A stretch of 64,000 nucleotides of DNA from Rhodococcus pseudokoreensis (lineage in GTDB: Bacteria; Actinomycetota; Actinomycetes; Mycobacteriales; Mycobacteriaceae), in NCBI RefSeq assembly GCF_017068395.1, contig NZ_CP070619.1, positions 5,208,001 to 5,272,000 on the forward strand, written 5' to 3'. Positions 50,810 to 59,775 of the stretch are shown piece after piece. Each line of letters begins with the position of its first letter. The stretch's first letter is position 1. The notes beneath the pieces were generated by a model that worked only from the letters and a program-made list of their open reading frames with translations, made no database searches and was not told where the DNA came from. The position numbers and the translations under genes are program-made.

Positions 50810-52000
50810 TCACACCTCCGGCGCCGTCTCGACGAGCCGGCGCACTTCCCGCCGGAAGAGGTGGCTGGCCAGTTCGTTCCGGCCGAGCAACATCGTTCCC
50901 GCATCCATGCTCGACAGCACACGTTGCGAACCGTCGAGGATGGGGAAGTCCTCGTCGTGGAGGATCGAGATGAGGATGTCCCAATTCTTCTTCCACCGTT
51001 TCTCCCAGTGTTCCTCGGCCAGCCCGCTGTCCTCGACCGTCGGGGCCATCACCCGCATCTGCATGATGGACTCGTTCGGATCTGCCCCCACCGGACGGAA
51101 CGTGAGAAGCTCGATGTGGGTCGCGTGCTTGAGCAGCATGGTGTTCGGTGCGAGAAAGCAACTTTCGATGGTGTGGTTCACCATCGACGGATCCCACGTC
51201 ACGTCTTGGCCGATGAACTGGTCGATGCTCTTCCGGCTGGTCAGGAACCAGAAGTGCCGGCCGTAGTCCTCCATGGCAACGGCGTTGGTGTGCAGCATCT
51301 TTCCTGCCGTGTTGGGATGCGCATACTTGACGTGGTAGTTGTCGAGGAACCCGTCCTGCATGATCTTCCAGTTGGTCGGGCGGCGATAGGTGTGCGGATC
51401 GATGCTGACCAGACGGTCGATGCCGAACCCGGCGAGAATCCCGTCCATCTCGGGGCCGAGCCACGCCGCGACGTCGATTTCCCGTCGGGCGTTGTCGATG
51501 ATCCAGACGAAGCCGTGACGCTCCTCGACGGGAAGCTCGACGAGGCCGAACCGGGACCGGTCGAAGTCACCGAAAGTGTTGTCGAGGGTCACGTTCCGCA
51601 GCCGGCCGTCCGGATCGTACGACCACCGGTGATACGGGCACGAGAAGATCCGGCACTTGCCGGATTCCTCGGTCACCAGTTCGGCGCCGCGATGCCGGCA
51701 CGCGTTGACGAACGCTTTGACGCTGCCATCCTTCTGCCGGATGACGATGGCCTTGTTGCGCGGCAGTTCGACGGAGATGAAATCGTTCTTGCCGGCGAGT
51801 TCGGTGCTGTGCGCGACGATGAACGGCACTTCACCGAAGATGCGGTCCCGTTCGAGTTCGGCCAGCGCCGGATCGTGGTAGTCGGAAGACTGGAACGGTG
51901 CGATCTCGTCCCACTGGTCGGTGACGGAATCGCTGAGGTGCGTCAGCAGCTTCCGCAGTGCGCGGTCCCGCACGGTCTGCATGTCGTTGTCGATGGTCAT
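50810..52000 (-). CDS. Rieske non-heme iron oxygenase, alpha subunit
   Basis: A 396-residue oxygenase. The Rieske [2Fe-2S] ligands are CRHRGAEL and CPYHRWSYD. The mononuclear iron site is in MQDGFLDNYHVKYAHPNTAG, with a His pair and a later Asp. ATG 52000 is preferred, since GGAG lies upstream; a GTG at 52033 gives 11 extra residues. No beta subunit, ferredoxin or reductase is adjacent, so electrons come from elsewhere. It would hydroxylate or demethylate a carboxylic or quaternary-amine substrate. It follows the CoA ligase by 51 bases. Confidence 0.88.
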   Translation of the reverse strand: MTIDNDMQTVRDRALRKLLTHLSDSVTDQWDEIAPFQSSDYHDPALAELERDRIFGEVPFIVAHSTELAGKNDFISVELPRNKAIVIRQKDGSVKAFVNACRHRGAELVTEESGKCRIFSCPYHRWSYDPDGRLRNVTLDNTFGDFDRSRFGLVELPVEERHGFVWIIDNARREIDVAAWLGPEMDGILAGFGIDRLVSIDPHTYRRPTNWKIMQDGFLDNYHVKYAHPNTAGKMLHTNAVAMEDYGRHFWFLTSRKSIDQFIGQDVTWDPSMVNHTIESCFLAPNTMLLKHATHIELLTFRPVGADPNESIMQMRVMAPTVEDSGLAEEHWEKRWKKNWDILISILHDEDFPILDGSQRVLSSMDAGTMLLGRNELASHLFRREVRRLVETAPEV

Positions 52001-52051
52001 GATGAATAACTCCAACTCGTTCGCGATGGACACTTGTGGTGCGAGGCGGCT

Positions 52052-53581
52052 CTAGGACGCGGTTCGTCCGATGCGATCGTGGTGCTCGGACAGGTCGGCG
52101 TATTCGGCTCGCAGGATCCGTTTGTCGATCTTCATGCTCGATGTGCGCGGCAGCGGGCTGTCCCGGAACACGACATAACGGGGCACCTTGTAGTTCGAGA
52201 GCCGATTCCGGCAGTGTTCGACGATCTCGCCGGTGGGGACCTCACCGGCCGTGCGAATCAGAATGGCCGGGGTTTCACCGAATTCGTCGTCGGAGACGCC
52301 GATGACCGCAGCCTCGAGCACGGCAGGCAGTTCGAGGACGGCGCGTTCGAGTTCCGCGGCGTAGATGTTCATCCCGCCCGAGATGATGACGTCCTTGGTG
52401 CGGCCCACGACCCGGATCGCGCCTTCGTCGTCCTTGACGCCGACGTCGCCGGTGCGCAGCCATCCCCCTGCGAACGTCTGCTCGGTGAGCGCGTCGTCCT
52501 GCCAGTAGCCTCGGGCGACGCCGGGGCCGGAGACCCAGATCTCACCCGGTGTTCCCGCAGGGCAGGGTGTCCCGTCGAGGCCCATGATCTCGACGGCGGT
52601 GAGGATGCCGCCGAAGCCGACCGATTCCGGTTTGCGAATGGACAGTTCGACGGTGGGGAAGGTGACCATCGACAGCGACTCGGTGAGCCCGTACGCCTGG
52701 CGCAGGCCGACTCCCTTCGCGGACCAGGATTCGATGAGACTGAGAGTCACCGGGTTTCCGCCGATGAACACCACCTTCAGCGACGAGAGATCGGTGGACT
52801 CGAACGATGGGAGCGCTGCCATCTGCTCGAAGAAGATGGTGGTGCCCGCCATCGTCGCCACACCTTCGGACGCGATGAGCGACATCGCGACCTGCGGATC
52901 CCACTTGGGCAGCATCACGATGCTGCCGCCGAGAACCAGCGGTGCGAGGAATCCGTTGAGCAGGCCTGCGGCGAACGACATCGAGCTGAGGTTCAGGGTG
53001 CGCGCGCCCATGAGTTCGGGCGCCTGCAGCGACCACTCGAAGAACGCGCCGAGCAGCGATTCGTGGGTGTAGACGACGCCCTTCGGCAGTCCGGTCGACC
53101 CGGACGTCGGAATGATGCACACCGCGTCGGCCGGATCGGTCGAGGGAGCGGGCAGGGGCGCGTCCAGATCGGTGGTGTACATCGTCCGGGCATCGAGGAT
53201 CCGGGGCGGCTCGGTGATGCCGGTGCAGGCCGCTTCCGCGGTCTCGCGGTTGGCCGCCGCGGTGACCACGACTCTCGGGGTCAGCTTCTGATAAACCTCG
53301 CCCAGTTCGACGGCCTTGTGCCGCTCGTTCAGTGGGCACAGCAGGGCTCCCGCCCGGATCGCCCCCAGAGCGGCGATCGCCCACTCCACGGAGAGGCCGC
53401 CGAGGACCCCCACCCGGTCGCCGGGCCGCACGCCCGAAGACACGAGATGCGCGGCGGCCCGATCCATCGCGACGCTCAGTTCGCTCCAGGTCAGCGAGAG
53501 GTCGTGACAGATCAACGCCGGTGCGTCGGGTTGGCGAACCGTCCAGGCCTGGATGGCGCGGAGAATGGTGGTGTCACGCAT
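52052..53581 (-). CDS. AMP-dependent acyl-CoA ligase
   Basis: A 509-residue adenylate-forming ligase, complete. The P-loop is IIPTSGSTGLPKGVVYTHES; LRQAYGLTESL is the A5 motif; GWLRTGDVGVKDDEGAIRVV and GRTKDVIISGGMNIYAAE are the hinge motifs; and PRTSSMKIDKRIL carries the C-terminal Lys. It starts at ATG 53581 with AAGGAG upstream. It is the first gene of the ligase-Rieske-GNAT operon, so a CoA thioester is probably an intermediate. It is divergent from a TetR gene 116 bases away. Confidence 0.9.
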   Translation of the reverse strand: MRDTTILRAIQAWTVRQPDAPALICHDLSLTWSELSVAMDRAAAHLVSSGVRPGDRVGVLGGLSVEWAIAALGAIRAGALLCPLNERHKAVELGEVYQKLTPRVVVTAAANRETAEAACTGITEPPRILDARTMYTTDLDAPLPAPSTDPADAVCIIPTSGSTGLPKGVVYTHESLLGAFFEWSLQAPELMGARTLNLSSMSFAAGLLNGFLAPLVLGGSIVMLPKWDPQVAMSLIASEGVATMAGTTIFFEQMAALPSFESTDLSSLKVVFIGGNPVTLSLIESWSAKGVGLRQAYGLTESLSMVTFPTVELSIRKPESVGFGGILTAVEIMGLDGTPCPAGTPGEIWVSGPGVARGYWQDDALTEQTFAGGWLRTGDVGVKDDEGAIRVVGRTKDVIISGGMNIYAAELERAVLELPAVLEAAVIGVSDDEFGETPAILIRTAGEVPTGEIVEHCRNRLSNYKVPRYVVFRDSPLPRTSSMKIDKRILRAEYADLSEHHDRIGRTAS

Positions 53582-53697
53582 CGACGTGCTCCTTGTAGGA
53601 CTCGGGGTGGTGGGCTGGTGGTGTGTGCGGGCGGGATCTGCGGGCAGAAGGGGTGACGCGGTCGGGGGTACGATTCGCGCGGACCTGAGGAGGATCA

Positions 53698-54300
53698 GTG
53701 GGACGCAAGCCGGCGATCACGCGGAGCGCCGTGGTGTCTGCCGCGATCGAGATCATCGACCGCGACGGCATGGACGGATTCAGCCTCGAACGGATCGCAA
53801 CGGCGCTCAATGTGCGGGCACCCTCCCTGTACAACCACTTCGCCGACAAGACCGAGATCCTGTCGGAGGTGGCGCGTGCGGTGGTCCTGGAGACTCCGCG
53901 GATTCCGGACCCGGCACCAGGGCAGTGGCGGGACTGGTTGATCGCCGAGTCCCTCGAGTTCCGGAATTCGTTGCTCCGCCACCCGAATGTCGTTCCGGTG
54001 GTGTTCACCTGGTTTCCCGAGAACCTCCTGCACAAGTTGTACGCGCAGTATTCGAGGCTGTTGGGGGATCAGGGAGTTCCGTTGTCCCGTCAGCTGTTTC
54101 TGCTCGAGGCCACCCACCGCATGACGGTGGGATCCGCGATGTGCACCGCGACCGGCAGACCCGCGCTCGTGGAGTTGCCGCCGAACGGTTCGGTGGAACC
54201 GTCCGAGGGAACGTCCGTCGCGGTTCGGGACGCCGACGAGGCGCTGTTCGTCGAGATGCTCAGAGCGTTCCTGGTCGGTGTCGACGTCGAAGGTAACTGA
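53698..54300 (+). CDS. TetR-family regulator
   Basis: A 200-residue TetR protein. The HTH reads LERIATALNVRAPSLYNHFA with ADKTEILSEVARA following. GTG start at 53698, with GAGGAGGA just upstream. It is divergent from the CoA ligase/Rieske operon and is probably its repressor. A candidate binding site of suitable form (GTGAGACAA inverted repeat) lies not in that divergent region but past its 3' end at 54398-54433. Confidence 0.88.
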   Translation: MGRKPAITRSAVVSAAIEIIDRDGMDGFSLERIATALNVRAPSLYNHFADKTEILSEVARAVVLETPRIPDPAPGQWRDWLIAESLEFRNSLLRHPNVVPVVFTWFPENLLHKLYAQYSRLLGDQGVPLSRQLFLLEATHRMTVGSAMCTATGRPALVELPPNGSVEPSEGTSVAVRDADEALFVEMLRAFLVGVDVEGN

Positions 54301-54358
54301 CCGCGGTCCGACTCCGGGTCGAGTCGATCGGTGGGCGGGCGATCGGCGGTGAAGACAT
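54260..54358 (-). CDS. Putative short ORF (32 codons) behind an orphan promoter/operator
   Basis: On the minus strand an ATG at 54358 is preceded by GAGGAGG (54365-54371) at ideal spacing and opens a frame of 32 codons (MSSPPIARPPIDSTRSRTAV...), ending at 54260 inside the 3' end of the convergent tetR gene. A promoter and a perfect inverted repeat lie upstream. It may be a real small protein, a leader peptide, or the head of a gene whose body was lost. The Arg/Pro-rich peptide resembles no family. Confidence 0.35.
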   Translation of the reverse strand: MSSPPIARPPIDSTRSRTAVSYLRRRHRPGTL

Positions 54359-54397
54359 CCCAGGCCTCCTCGGGCTGGTGAAGCGCGTGTCCGTGGT

Positions 54398-54433
54398 GTG
54401 AGACAACGCTACATCGAGCGTGACTTGTCTCAC
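54398..54433 (-). promoter_or_regulatory. Perfect 9-bp inverted repeat, operator-like
   Basis: GTGAGACAA (54398-54406) and TTGTCTCAC (54425-54433) are exact inverted copies separated by 18 bases. They lie immediately downstream of a predicted minus-strand promoter. Arm length and spacing suit a dimeric repressor pair. The nearby TetR or LysR protein could be the ligand-binding partner. Confidence 0.55.
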
Positions 54434-54440
54434 GAGAAAT

Positions 54441-54469
54441 AAACTATAGGCGTTAGTAAATTCGGTCAA
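54441..54469 (-). promoter_or_regulatory. Predicted promoter facing into the tetR 3' end
   Basis: On the minus strand TTGACC (54464-54469) is followed after exactly 17 bases by TAGTTT (54441-54446). The region is clearly AT-rich. The predicted start is at about 54434, at the edge of the inverted repeat. It directs transcription leftward across the short ORF at 54260-54358 and antisense to tetR. The -35 overlaps the lysR stop codon. Confidence 0.45.
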
Positions 54470-55368
54470 GCCCCCACGTGGCCGACATTTCCGATCACGT
54501 CGCGCAGCACCCGGGTGACCGTCTGCACCGCGGGCGACGGATTCGCGTCCTGCCAGGCCATGGCGATCGGGAGGGTCGGGGCGTCACCCGCGATGGGCAG
54601 GTATTCGACACCGTCCATCGTCAGGTGTGCCGTCGAATCGACCACGACGGCCACCCCGACCCCGGCGCCGACCATCGCGAGCAGGCTGTACGGGTCGGGG
54701 GCTTCGTGCGCGACGACAGGGGCGAACCCTGCCGCCGCGCACAGCGCGAGCGTGGCGTCGCGGACCACGGAACCGTGTTCGGCGGGGTAGATCACGAACC
54801 GTTCGCTCGCCAGTTCCTGCGGCACGACGGCGCCCGCCGCGACGAGGCGGTGGCCGGCCGGGACCGCGACCATCAGTGCCTCCTCGAGCACGGTGTGCGT
54901 CGCGAAACCCCGCGGGACCGGCAGTCCGACGATGCCCATGTCGAGGGTTCCGCGGGAGAGGGCGTCGAGGACCTCGCCGGAGTACATCTGCGGGCGGAGG
55001 TCGAGTTCGATGCCGGGGTAGGTGTCGGCGAGGGAGCGGGCGAGCATGGACAGCACCGTGTAGCCGCCCGCGCCGCCGAACCCGACGGTCACGCGGCCGG
55101 TCTCCCCGGCGGCCGCCGCCTGCGCGATGCCCCGCACGATCCCGATCTGTGCCTCGATGGTGCGGGCCGGACCCACCAGTGCCTCGCCCGCGGCCGTGAG
55201 GCGCACGGAGCGGGTGGTGCGGACGAACAGGTCGGTGCCCAGTTCCCGTTCGAGAGCCCGCACGGTCTGGCTGAGTGGGGACTGCGCGACATGCAGACGC
55301 TCGGCGGCCCGCCCGAAGTGCAGTTCTTCGGCCACCGCGAGGAAGGCGTGCAGGTGACGGAGTTCCAT
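54466..55368 (-). CDS. LysR-family transcriptional regulator
   Basis: A 300-residue LysR regulator. The N-terminal HTH is LRHLHAFLAVAEELHFGRAA with LHVAQSPLSQTVRALEREL, then the two-lobed effector domain with RVTVGFGGAGGYTVLSMLAR. It is divergent from an MHS transporter/acyl-CoA dehydrogenase/CoA-transferase operon, and a short LysR-type dyad lies between them. It is therefore probably the activator of that operon in response to its organic-acid substrate. Confidence 0.92.
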   Translation of the reverse strand: MELRHLHAFLAVAEELHFGRAAERLHVAQSPLSQTVRALERELGTDLFVRTTRSVRLTAAGEALVGPARTIEAQIGIVRGIAQAAAAGETGRVTVGFGGAGGYTVLSMLARSLADTYPGIELDLRPQMYSGEVLDALSRGTLDMGIVGLPVPRGFATHTVLEEALMVAVPAGHRLVAAGAVVPQELASERFVIYPAEHGSVVRDATLALCAAAGFAPVVAHEAPDPYSLLAMVGAGVGVAVVVDSTAHLTMDGVEYLPIAGDAPTLPIAMAWQDANPSPAVQTVTRVLRDVIGNVGHVGA

Positions 55369-55417
55369 GACGCTCCTCGGGGACTATGTGTCTGGATCAC
55401 CTAAACAAGCTGAATTA

Positions 55418-55451
55418 AGTCTTGGACTCTACACGGAATCCCGGCCATAGT
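55418..55451 (+). promoter_or_regulatory. LysR-type dyad and promoter of the MHS transporter operon
   Basis: AGTC-TTG-GACT (55418-55428) is a perfect short dyad flanked by T and A, as in LysR boxes. It overlaps a TTGGAC -35-like hexamer (55422-55427), with CATAGT (55446-55451) 18 bases on. A CACACC...GGTGTG hairpin (55456-55478) follows in the leader. Assignment is by position only. Confidence 0.4.
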
Positions 55452-55508
55452 GATGCACACCACCTCAACCTCGGTGTGACGCCCCGAGCACGAAAGTCAG
55501 GGAGAACC

Positions 55509-56873
55509 GTGAATCCGAATCCCGGCCGCGACGCGGCACCACCCGAATACAGCACCCGGCAGGCCCGCAAGGCCGGTGTCACCGCCTTCGTCGGCACCAC
55601 CATCGAGTGGTTCGACTTCTACATCTACGGCACCGCGTCCGCGCTGGTGCTGGGCCGGTTGTTCTTCCCCGACGCCTCGCCCGCGGTGGGCACTCTCGCC
55701 GCCTTCGCGACGTTCGCGATCGGCTTCGTGGCCCGCCCGCTCGGCGGGATCGTGTTCGGTCACTTCGGTGACAAGTTCGGACGCAAGAACGCCGTCATCA
55801 TCACGCTGATCCTGATGGGGATCGGAACGGTGGGCGTCGGCTGCCTCCCCACCTACTCGCAGATCGGGATCTGGGCGCCGGTGCTTCTCGTCGCGCTCCG
55901 CGTGGTCCAGGGTGTCGCCATGGGCGGTGAGTGGGGCGGCGCCGTGCTCATCGCCACCGAATTCGCGCCACCGAACAAGAAGGTGCTGTACGGCGCGTTC
56001 GCGCAGCAGGGATCGCCCGTCGGCAACCTGCTCGCGACCCTGGCCTTCCTCGCGCTGACGTTGTTGTCGGACAGCGTGTTCGAATCCTGGGGCTGGCGTC
56101 TGCCGTTCCTCGCGTCCGCCGCACTCGTCGTCGTCGCGCTGTACATCCGGCTGCGCATCTCCGAGACCCCGGAAATGAAGAAGGCCGTTGTCGCGCAGGA
56201 GCGCACCCGGATGCCGCTCGTCGAGGTGCTGCGTTCGCACCCCGTCGAACTCCTCCTCGGGGTGGGCGCGGTGGTCGCGGGTGTCGCGATCACCTACGTG
56301 AAGACCACGTTCGCACTCGCCTGGGCCACCGCCGATCTCGGCTTCGACCGCGGCGACTTCCTCCTCGTGATCACGATCGCGCTCGTCGCACAGGTACTCG
56401 TCCAGCCGTTCGGCGCCGTGCTGGCCACGAAGATCGATCCGTCGCGGGCGATCCGGTGGATGCTGCTGCCCGAACTCGTGTTGCTGCCGTTGATGTTTCT
56501 CCTGGTCCAATCCGGGTCGGTGCCGCTGGCGATGCTCGGCATGGTGCTCGCTACCGCGCCGCACGCGATGTACTACGCGGCGCTCGCCGGCATCCTCGCC
56601 CAGGTCTTCCCGACCAATGTCCGCTACACCGGAATCTCGCTGTCGTATCAGCTGTCCACGGCGATCTTCGCCGGAACCGCCCCGATGCTGTGCCAGTTCC
56701 TGCTCACCCGTACCGACTCGATCTGGCCGGTGGTCGCCCTCGGACTCGGCTACGTCGTGCTCTCGCTCGCTTGCATGACGCTGCTGCTCCGCAGGGGTGA
56801 GGCCCGGCGAGAATCGGATACCGAGCCCCTCCCCGCCCACACCTCGACCCGGAAAGATGCTGCCCACTCATGA
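55509..56873 (+). CDS. MHS-family MFS metabolite:proton symporter
   Basis: A 454-residue, 12-TM transporter of the metabolite:H+ symporter group. The opening FVGTTIEWFDFYIYGTASAL is diagnostic, followed by RPLGGIVFGHFGDKFGRKNA and GVAMGGEWGGAVLIATE. GTG start at 55509 with GGAGA in front. The stop overlaps the acyl-CoA dehydrogenase start. Likely uptake of an organic or aromatic acid that the next two enzymes activate and oxidise. Confidence 0.92.
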   Translation: MNPNPGRDAAPPEYSTRQARKAGVTAFVGTTIEWFDFYIYGTASALVLGRLFFPDASPAVGTLAAFATFAIGFVARPLGGIVFGHFGDKFGRKNAVIITLILMGIGTVGVGCLPTYSQIGIWAPVLLVALRVVQGVAMGGEWGGAVLIATEFAPPNKKVLYGAFAQQGSPVGNLLATLAFLALTLLSDSVFESWGWRLPFLASAALVVVALYIRLRISETPEMKKAVVAQERTRMPLVEVLRSHPVELLLGVGAVVAGVAITYVKTTFALAWATADLGFDRGDFLLVITIALVAQVLVQPFGAVLATKIDPSRAIRWMLLPELVLLPLMFLLVQSGSVPLAMLGMVLATAPHAMYYAALAGILAQVFPTNVRYTGISLSYQLSTAIFAGTAPMLCQFLLTRTDSIWPVVALGLGYVVLSLACMTLLLRRGEARRESDTEPLPAHTSTRKDAAHS

Positions 56874-58585
56874 ATTTCGCTCACACCGATCCCGCCCTGC
56901 GTGCCGTCGTCGACCGCTGGACCGCACCGTCGGACCGTGACACGCTGAACGCCCTGCTCGGCCGGCTCGGCGCAGACGCCGCCGGCCGACTCGACGCACT
57001 CGCTGCCACCGCGGACAAGAATCCGCCCGTGCTCGAGCAGTTCGACCGCGACGGCGAACGCATCGACCGGATCACGTACCACCCGGCCTACCAGGAGTTG
57101 TGCCGCGCCGCCTACAGCGAATACGGACTGTCCGCGCTGTCGCACCGCGGCGGCCTGCACGGCTGGGACGCGGTCCCGCCGCACCTGGTGAAGTACCTTG
57201 CGTCGTACGTCTTCGTGCAGGCCGAGTTCGGGCTGGCGTGCCCCGTGTCGATGACGGACGCCGCTGCCCGCACGCTGCGCATGTTCGGTGACCCGGACGT
57301 GTTCGGGCCGTGGATCGACGCGCTGACCTCGACGGACCCCGAGGGTGCGATGACCGGCGCGATGTTCATGACCGAGCCGCAGGCAGGCACGGACATTGCC
57401 CGCACGGAGACCCGGGCCGAACGCGACGGCGACGCGTGGCGGCTGACCGGGAAGAAGTGGTTCGCGTCCAATCCCGACGCCGACGTCATCGTGACCCTCG
57501 CCCGGTTCCCCGGCGGCGCCGACGGCTCCACCCGCGGCGTCGGAATGTTCATGGTGCCCAAGGTTCTCGCGGACGGCGAGCGCAACAGTTACACGATCGA
57601 CCGGCTGAAGGACAAGCTCGGTACCCGCTCGATGCCCAGCGGCGAGGTGTCGCTGGCCGGGGCGTACGCCCTGCAGGTGGGCGAACTGGACCGCGGGTTC
57701 CGGCAGATGGCCGAGATGGTGAACACCTCGCGGCTGTCGAACGCGATGCGGTCGAGCGCCCTGATGCGACGGGCGGTGCGCGACGCCGTCGACCACACCC
57801 GGGTGCGGGTCGTGTTCGGCAAGAACCTGTTCGACCAGCCGCTGATGCGCGCCACCCTGCTGCCGCTCGCGCTCGACGCCGAGGCGGCGCTCGCCCTGGT
57901 GGCGTACAGCGCGCAGTGTCTGCAGGCCGCCGACGCCGGAGACGAATCCGCGCGGGGGTTGATCCGGGTCCTCACCCCGCTCGCGAAGCACTACGTCTGC
58001 AAGCGGGCCCGGGTGGTCACGGGCGAGGCGATGGAGGTCCGCGGCGGCAACGGCTACATCGAGGAATGGGCACACGCCCGCCTGGTCCGCGACGCCCACC
58101 TGGGGTCGATCTGGGAGGGATCGAGCAACGTCATCGCCCTCGACGTGCTGCGGTGCATGCGCAAACTCGGTGCGCACCGTCAGCTGGCGGACACGATGCG
58201 CGGCATCCTCGCCGGGCTCGGACCGGACTGCGACGCAGGCGCCGACGTGCTCCGTCGACGGTGGGACGACCTCGTCGACGAGGGCGACCTGCTGGTCGCC
58301 GGAGACGAGGACACCGCGCAGGCCGGGTGCGCGCGCTACGCCAACGATCTGGCCCGCGCGACGATGGCCACCCTGCTCTACGATCTCGCCGATGTTGCCG
58401 TCACGTCGGGTCGCGGCTACCGGTCGCTGCTCGTCGCCAACGCGTACCTGTCGAGCGACTCCGGCGACGTCCCGGGCGTCGCCCTCCGCCACCTCGCGGC
58501 CGTCGTCGACGGCACCGATGTCGCCGCGGACGTCGCGCAGGCCGCCGCACCCCGATCCGACTCTCCGACAGGAGTTCTGCTGTGA
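56870..58585 (+). CDS. Acyl-CoA dehydrogenase (large, AidB/FadE-like)
   Basis: A 571-residue acyl-CoA dehydrogenase, about 190 residues longer than the standard type. It has FMTEPQAGTDIARTETRAER (substrate/FAD), DKLGTRSMPSGEVSL, RGGNGYIEEWAHARLVRDAH, then IWEGSSNVIALDVLR; the Glu of the IWEG segment is where the AidB group has its base. The extra C-terminal domain is also AidB/ACAD-large-like. Overlaps both neighbours by 4 bases, so strictly operonic. It would desaturate the CoA thioester formed by the CoA-transferase that follows. Confidence 0.88.
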   Translation: MNFAHTDPALRAVVDRWTAPSDRDTLNALLGRLGADAAGRLDALAATADKNPPVLEQFDRDGERIDRITYHPAYQELCRAAYSEYGLSALSHRGGLHGWDAVPPHLVKYLASYVFVQAEFGLACPVSMTDAAARTLRMFGDPDVFGPWIDALTSTDPEGAMTGAMFMTEPQAGTDIARTETRAERDGDAWRLTGKKWFASNPDADVIVTLARFPGGADGSTRGVGMFMVPKVLADGERNSYTIDRLKDKLGTRSMPSGEVSLAGAYALQVGELDRGFRQMAEMVNTSRLSNAMRSSALMRRAVRDAVDHTRVRVVFGKNLFDQPLMRATLLPLALDAEAALALVAYSAQCLQAADAGDESARGLIRVLTPLAKHYVCKRARVVTGEAMEVRGGNGYIEEWAHARLVRDAHLGSIWEGSSNVIALDVLRCMRKLGAHRQLADTMRGILAGLGPDCDAGADVLRRRWDDLVDEGDLLVAGDEDTAQAGCARYANDLARATMATLLYDLADVAVTSGRGYRSLLVANAYLSSDSGDVPGVALRHLAAVVDGTDVAADVAQAAAPRSDSPTGVLL

Positions 58586-59763
58586 GCGCCACCCACACCG
58601 GACCGGCACCCCTCGCGGGGGTGCGGGTGCTGGACCTGTCCAAGATCCTCGCCGGACCGTACGCCACCATGTCGCTCGCGGACCTCGGCGCCGACGTCAC
58701 CAAGGTCGAGCATCCCGAGGGCGGCGACCCGACCCGGTCGTGGGGGCCGCCGTTCGTCGGCGCCGACGCCACGTACTACCTTGCGATCAACCGGGGCAAG
58801 AAGTCGGTGACCGTCGACCTCAAATCGGAAGAGGGACAGGACCTCATCCACCGGATCCTGGAGGAGACCGACGTCGTCGTCGAGAACTTCAAACCCGGCA
58901 GCGGGTTGCAGCGGATTTTCGACTACCGGACGCTGTCCGAGCGGTACCCGCACCTGGTCGTGCTGCACATCTCCGCGTTCGGGGAGGAGGGTCCGTTGCG
59001 GGACGAACCCGGCTACGACATGATCGCGCAGGCCGCCGGCGGCCTCATGTCGCTCACCGGTGAGCCGGGTGGGGCGCCGATGAAGGCCGGATTCGCGATG
59101 GGCGATCTGGGGGCGGCGCTGTTCGGGCTGATCGGCGTGCTCGCTGCCCTCGTGGAGCGGTCGCGGACCGGCCGCGGGCAGTACGTGACGACATCGCTGT
59201 TCGAATGCCAACTCGCGCTGCACGTGAACTGGGCGACGAACTACTTCGCCACCGGGGAGCGTCCCGGCGCGCTGGGCTCCGGTCACCCGAATCTCGCTCC
59301 CTATCAAGCGTTCCCCGCGAGAGACGGGTACTTCGTCGTCGCGGTGGGCAACGACACGCAATGGGCGAGCCTGTGCTCGGCGATCGGGCGGGACGACCTG
59401 ACGGCCGATCCGCGGTTCGAGCGCAACCGGGACCGGGTGGCGAATCGCGGCGATCTCGAGCGGGAACTGTCGGCGGCCTTCGCACCGGGCACCGTGGAGC
59501 ACTGGTGCGACACGCTCGCCGCGCACGCCGTGCCCGTGTCACCGATCCGGCACCTCGACGAGATCTACGCCGACCCGCACACCGCGGCGCTCGGCATGAT
59601 CGGCACGGTCGACCACCCGACGATCGGCAGCCTGCGGCAGATCGCGTTCCCGGTCAGCTTCTCCGGCGAACGCCCGCACCTGACGTCCGCGCCGCCGGTG
59701 CTCGGCGCCGACACCGACGCGATCGTCGGTGCCCACCGCCCGCACTCGATGGCAGGCGGGTAG
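58582..59763 (+). CDS. Family III CoA-transferase (CaiB/BaiF type)
   Basis: A 393-residue CaiB/BaiF CoA-transferase. VRVLDLSKILAGPYATMSLA opens the fold, VTKVEHPEGGDPTRSWGPPF is typical, and the catalytic Asp is in GYDMIAQAAGGLMSLTGEP. It moves CoA from a donor thioester to the substrate acid without ATP. GTG start at 58582 overlaps the dehydrogenase stop. Together with the MHS transporter and dehydrogenase it forms an import-activate-oxidise unit. Confidence 0.92.
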   Translation: MSATHTGPAPLAGVRVLDLSKILAGPYATMSLADLGADVTKVEHPEGGDPTRSWGPPFVGADATYYLAINRGKKSVTVDLKSEEGQDLIHRILEETDVVVENFKPGSGLQRIFDYRTLSERYPHLVVLHISAFGEEGPLRDEPGYDMIAQAAGGLMSLTGEPGGAPMKAGFAMGDLGAALFGLIGVLAALVERSRTGRGQYVTTSLFECQLALHVNWATNYFATGERPGALGSGHPNLAPYQAFPARDGYFVVAVGNDTQWASLCSAIGRDDLTADPRFERNRDRVANRGDLERELSAAFAPGTVEHWCDTLAAHAVPVSPIRHLDEIYADPHTAALGMIGTVDHPTIGSLRQIAFPVSFSGERPHLTSAPPVLGADTDAIVGAHRPHSMAGG

Positions 59764-59775
59764 TCCCGGATCCGG

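Noticed and set aside
57310..58581. N-terminal extension of the CoA-transferase frame back to 57310
   Set aside because: This part is Arg-rich shadow sequence of the acyl-CoA dehydrogenase; the GTG at 58582 with the 4-base overlap is the sensible start.
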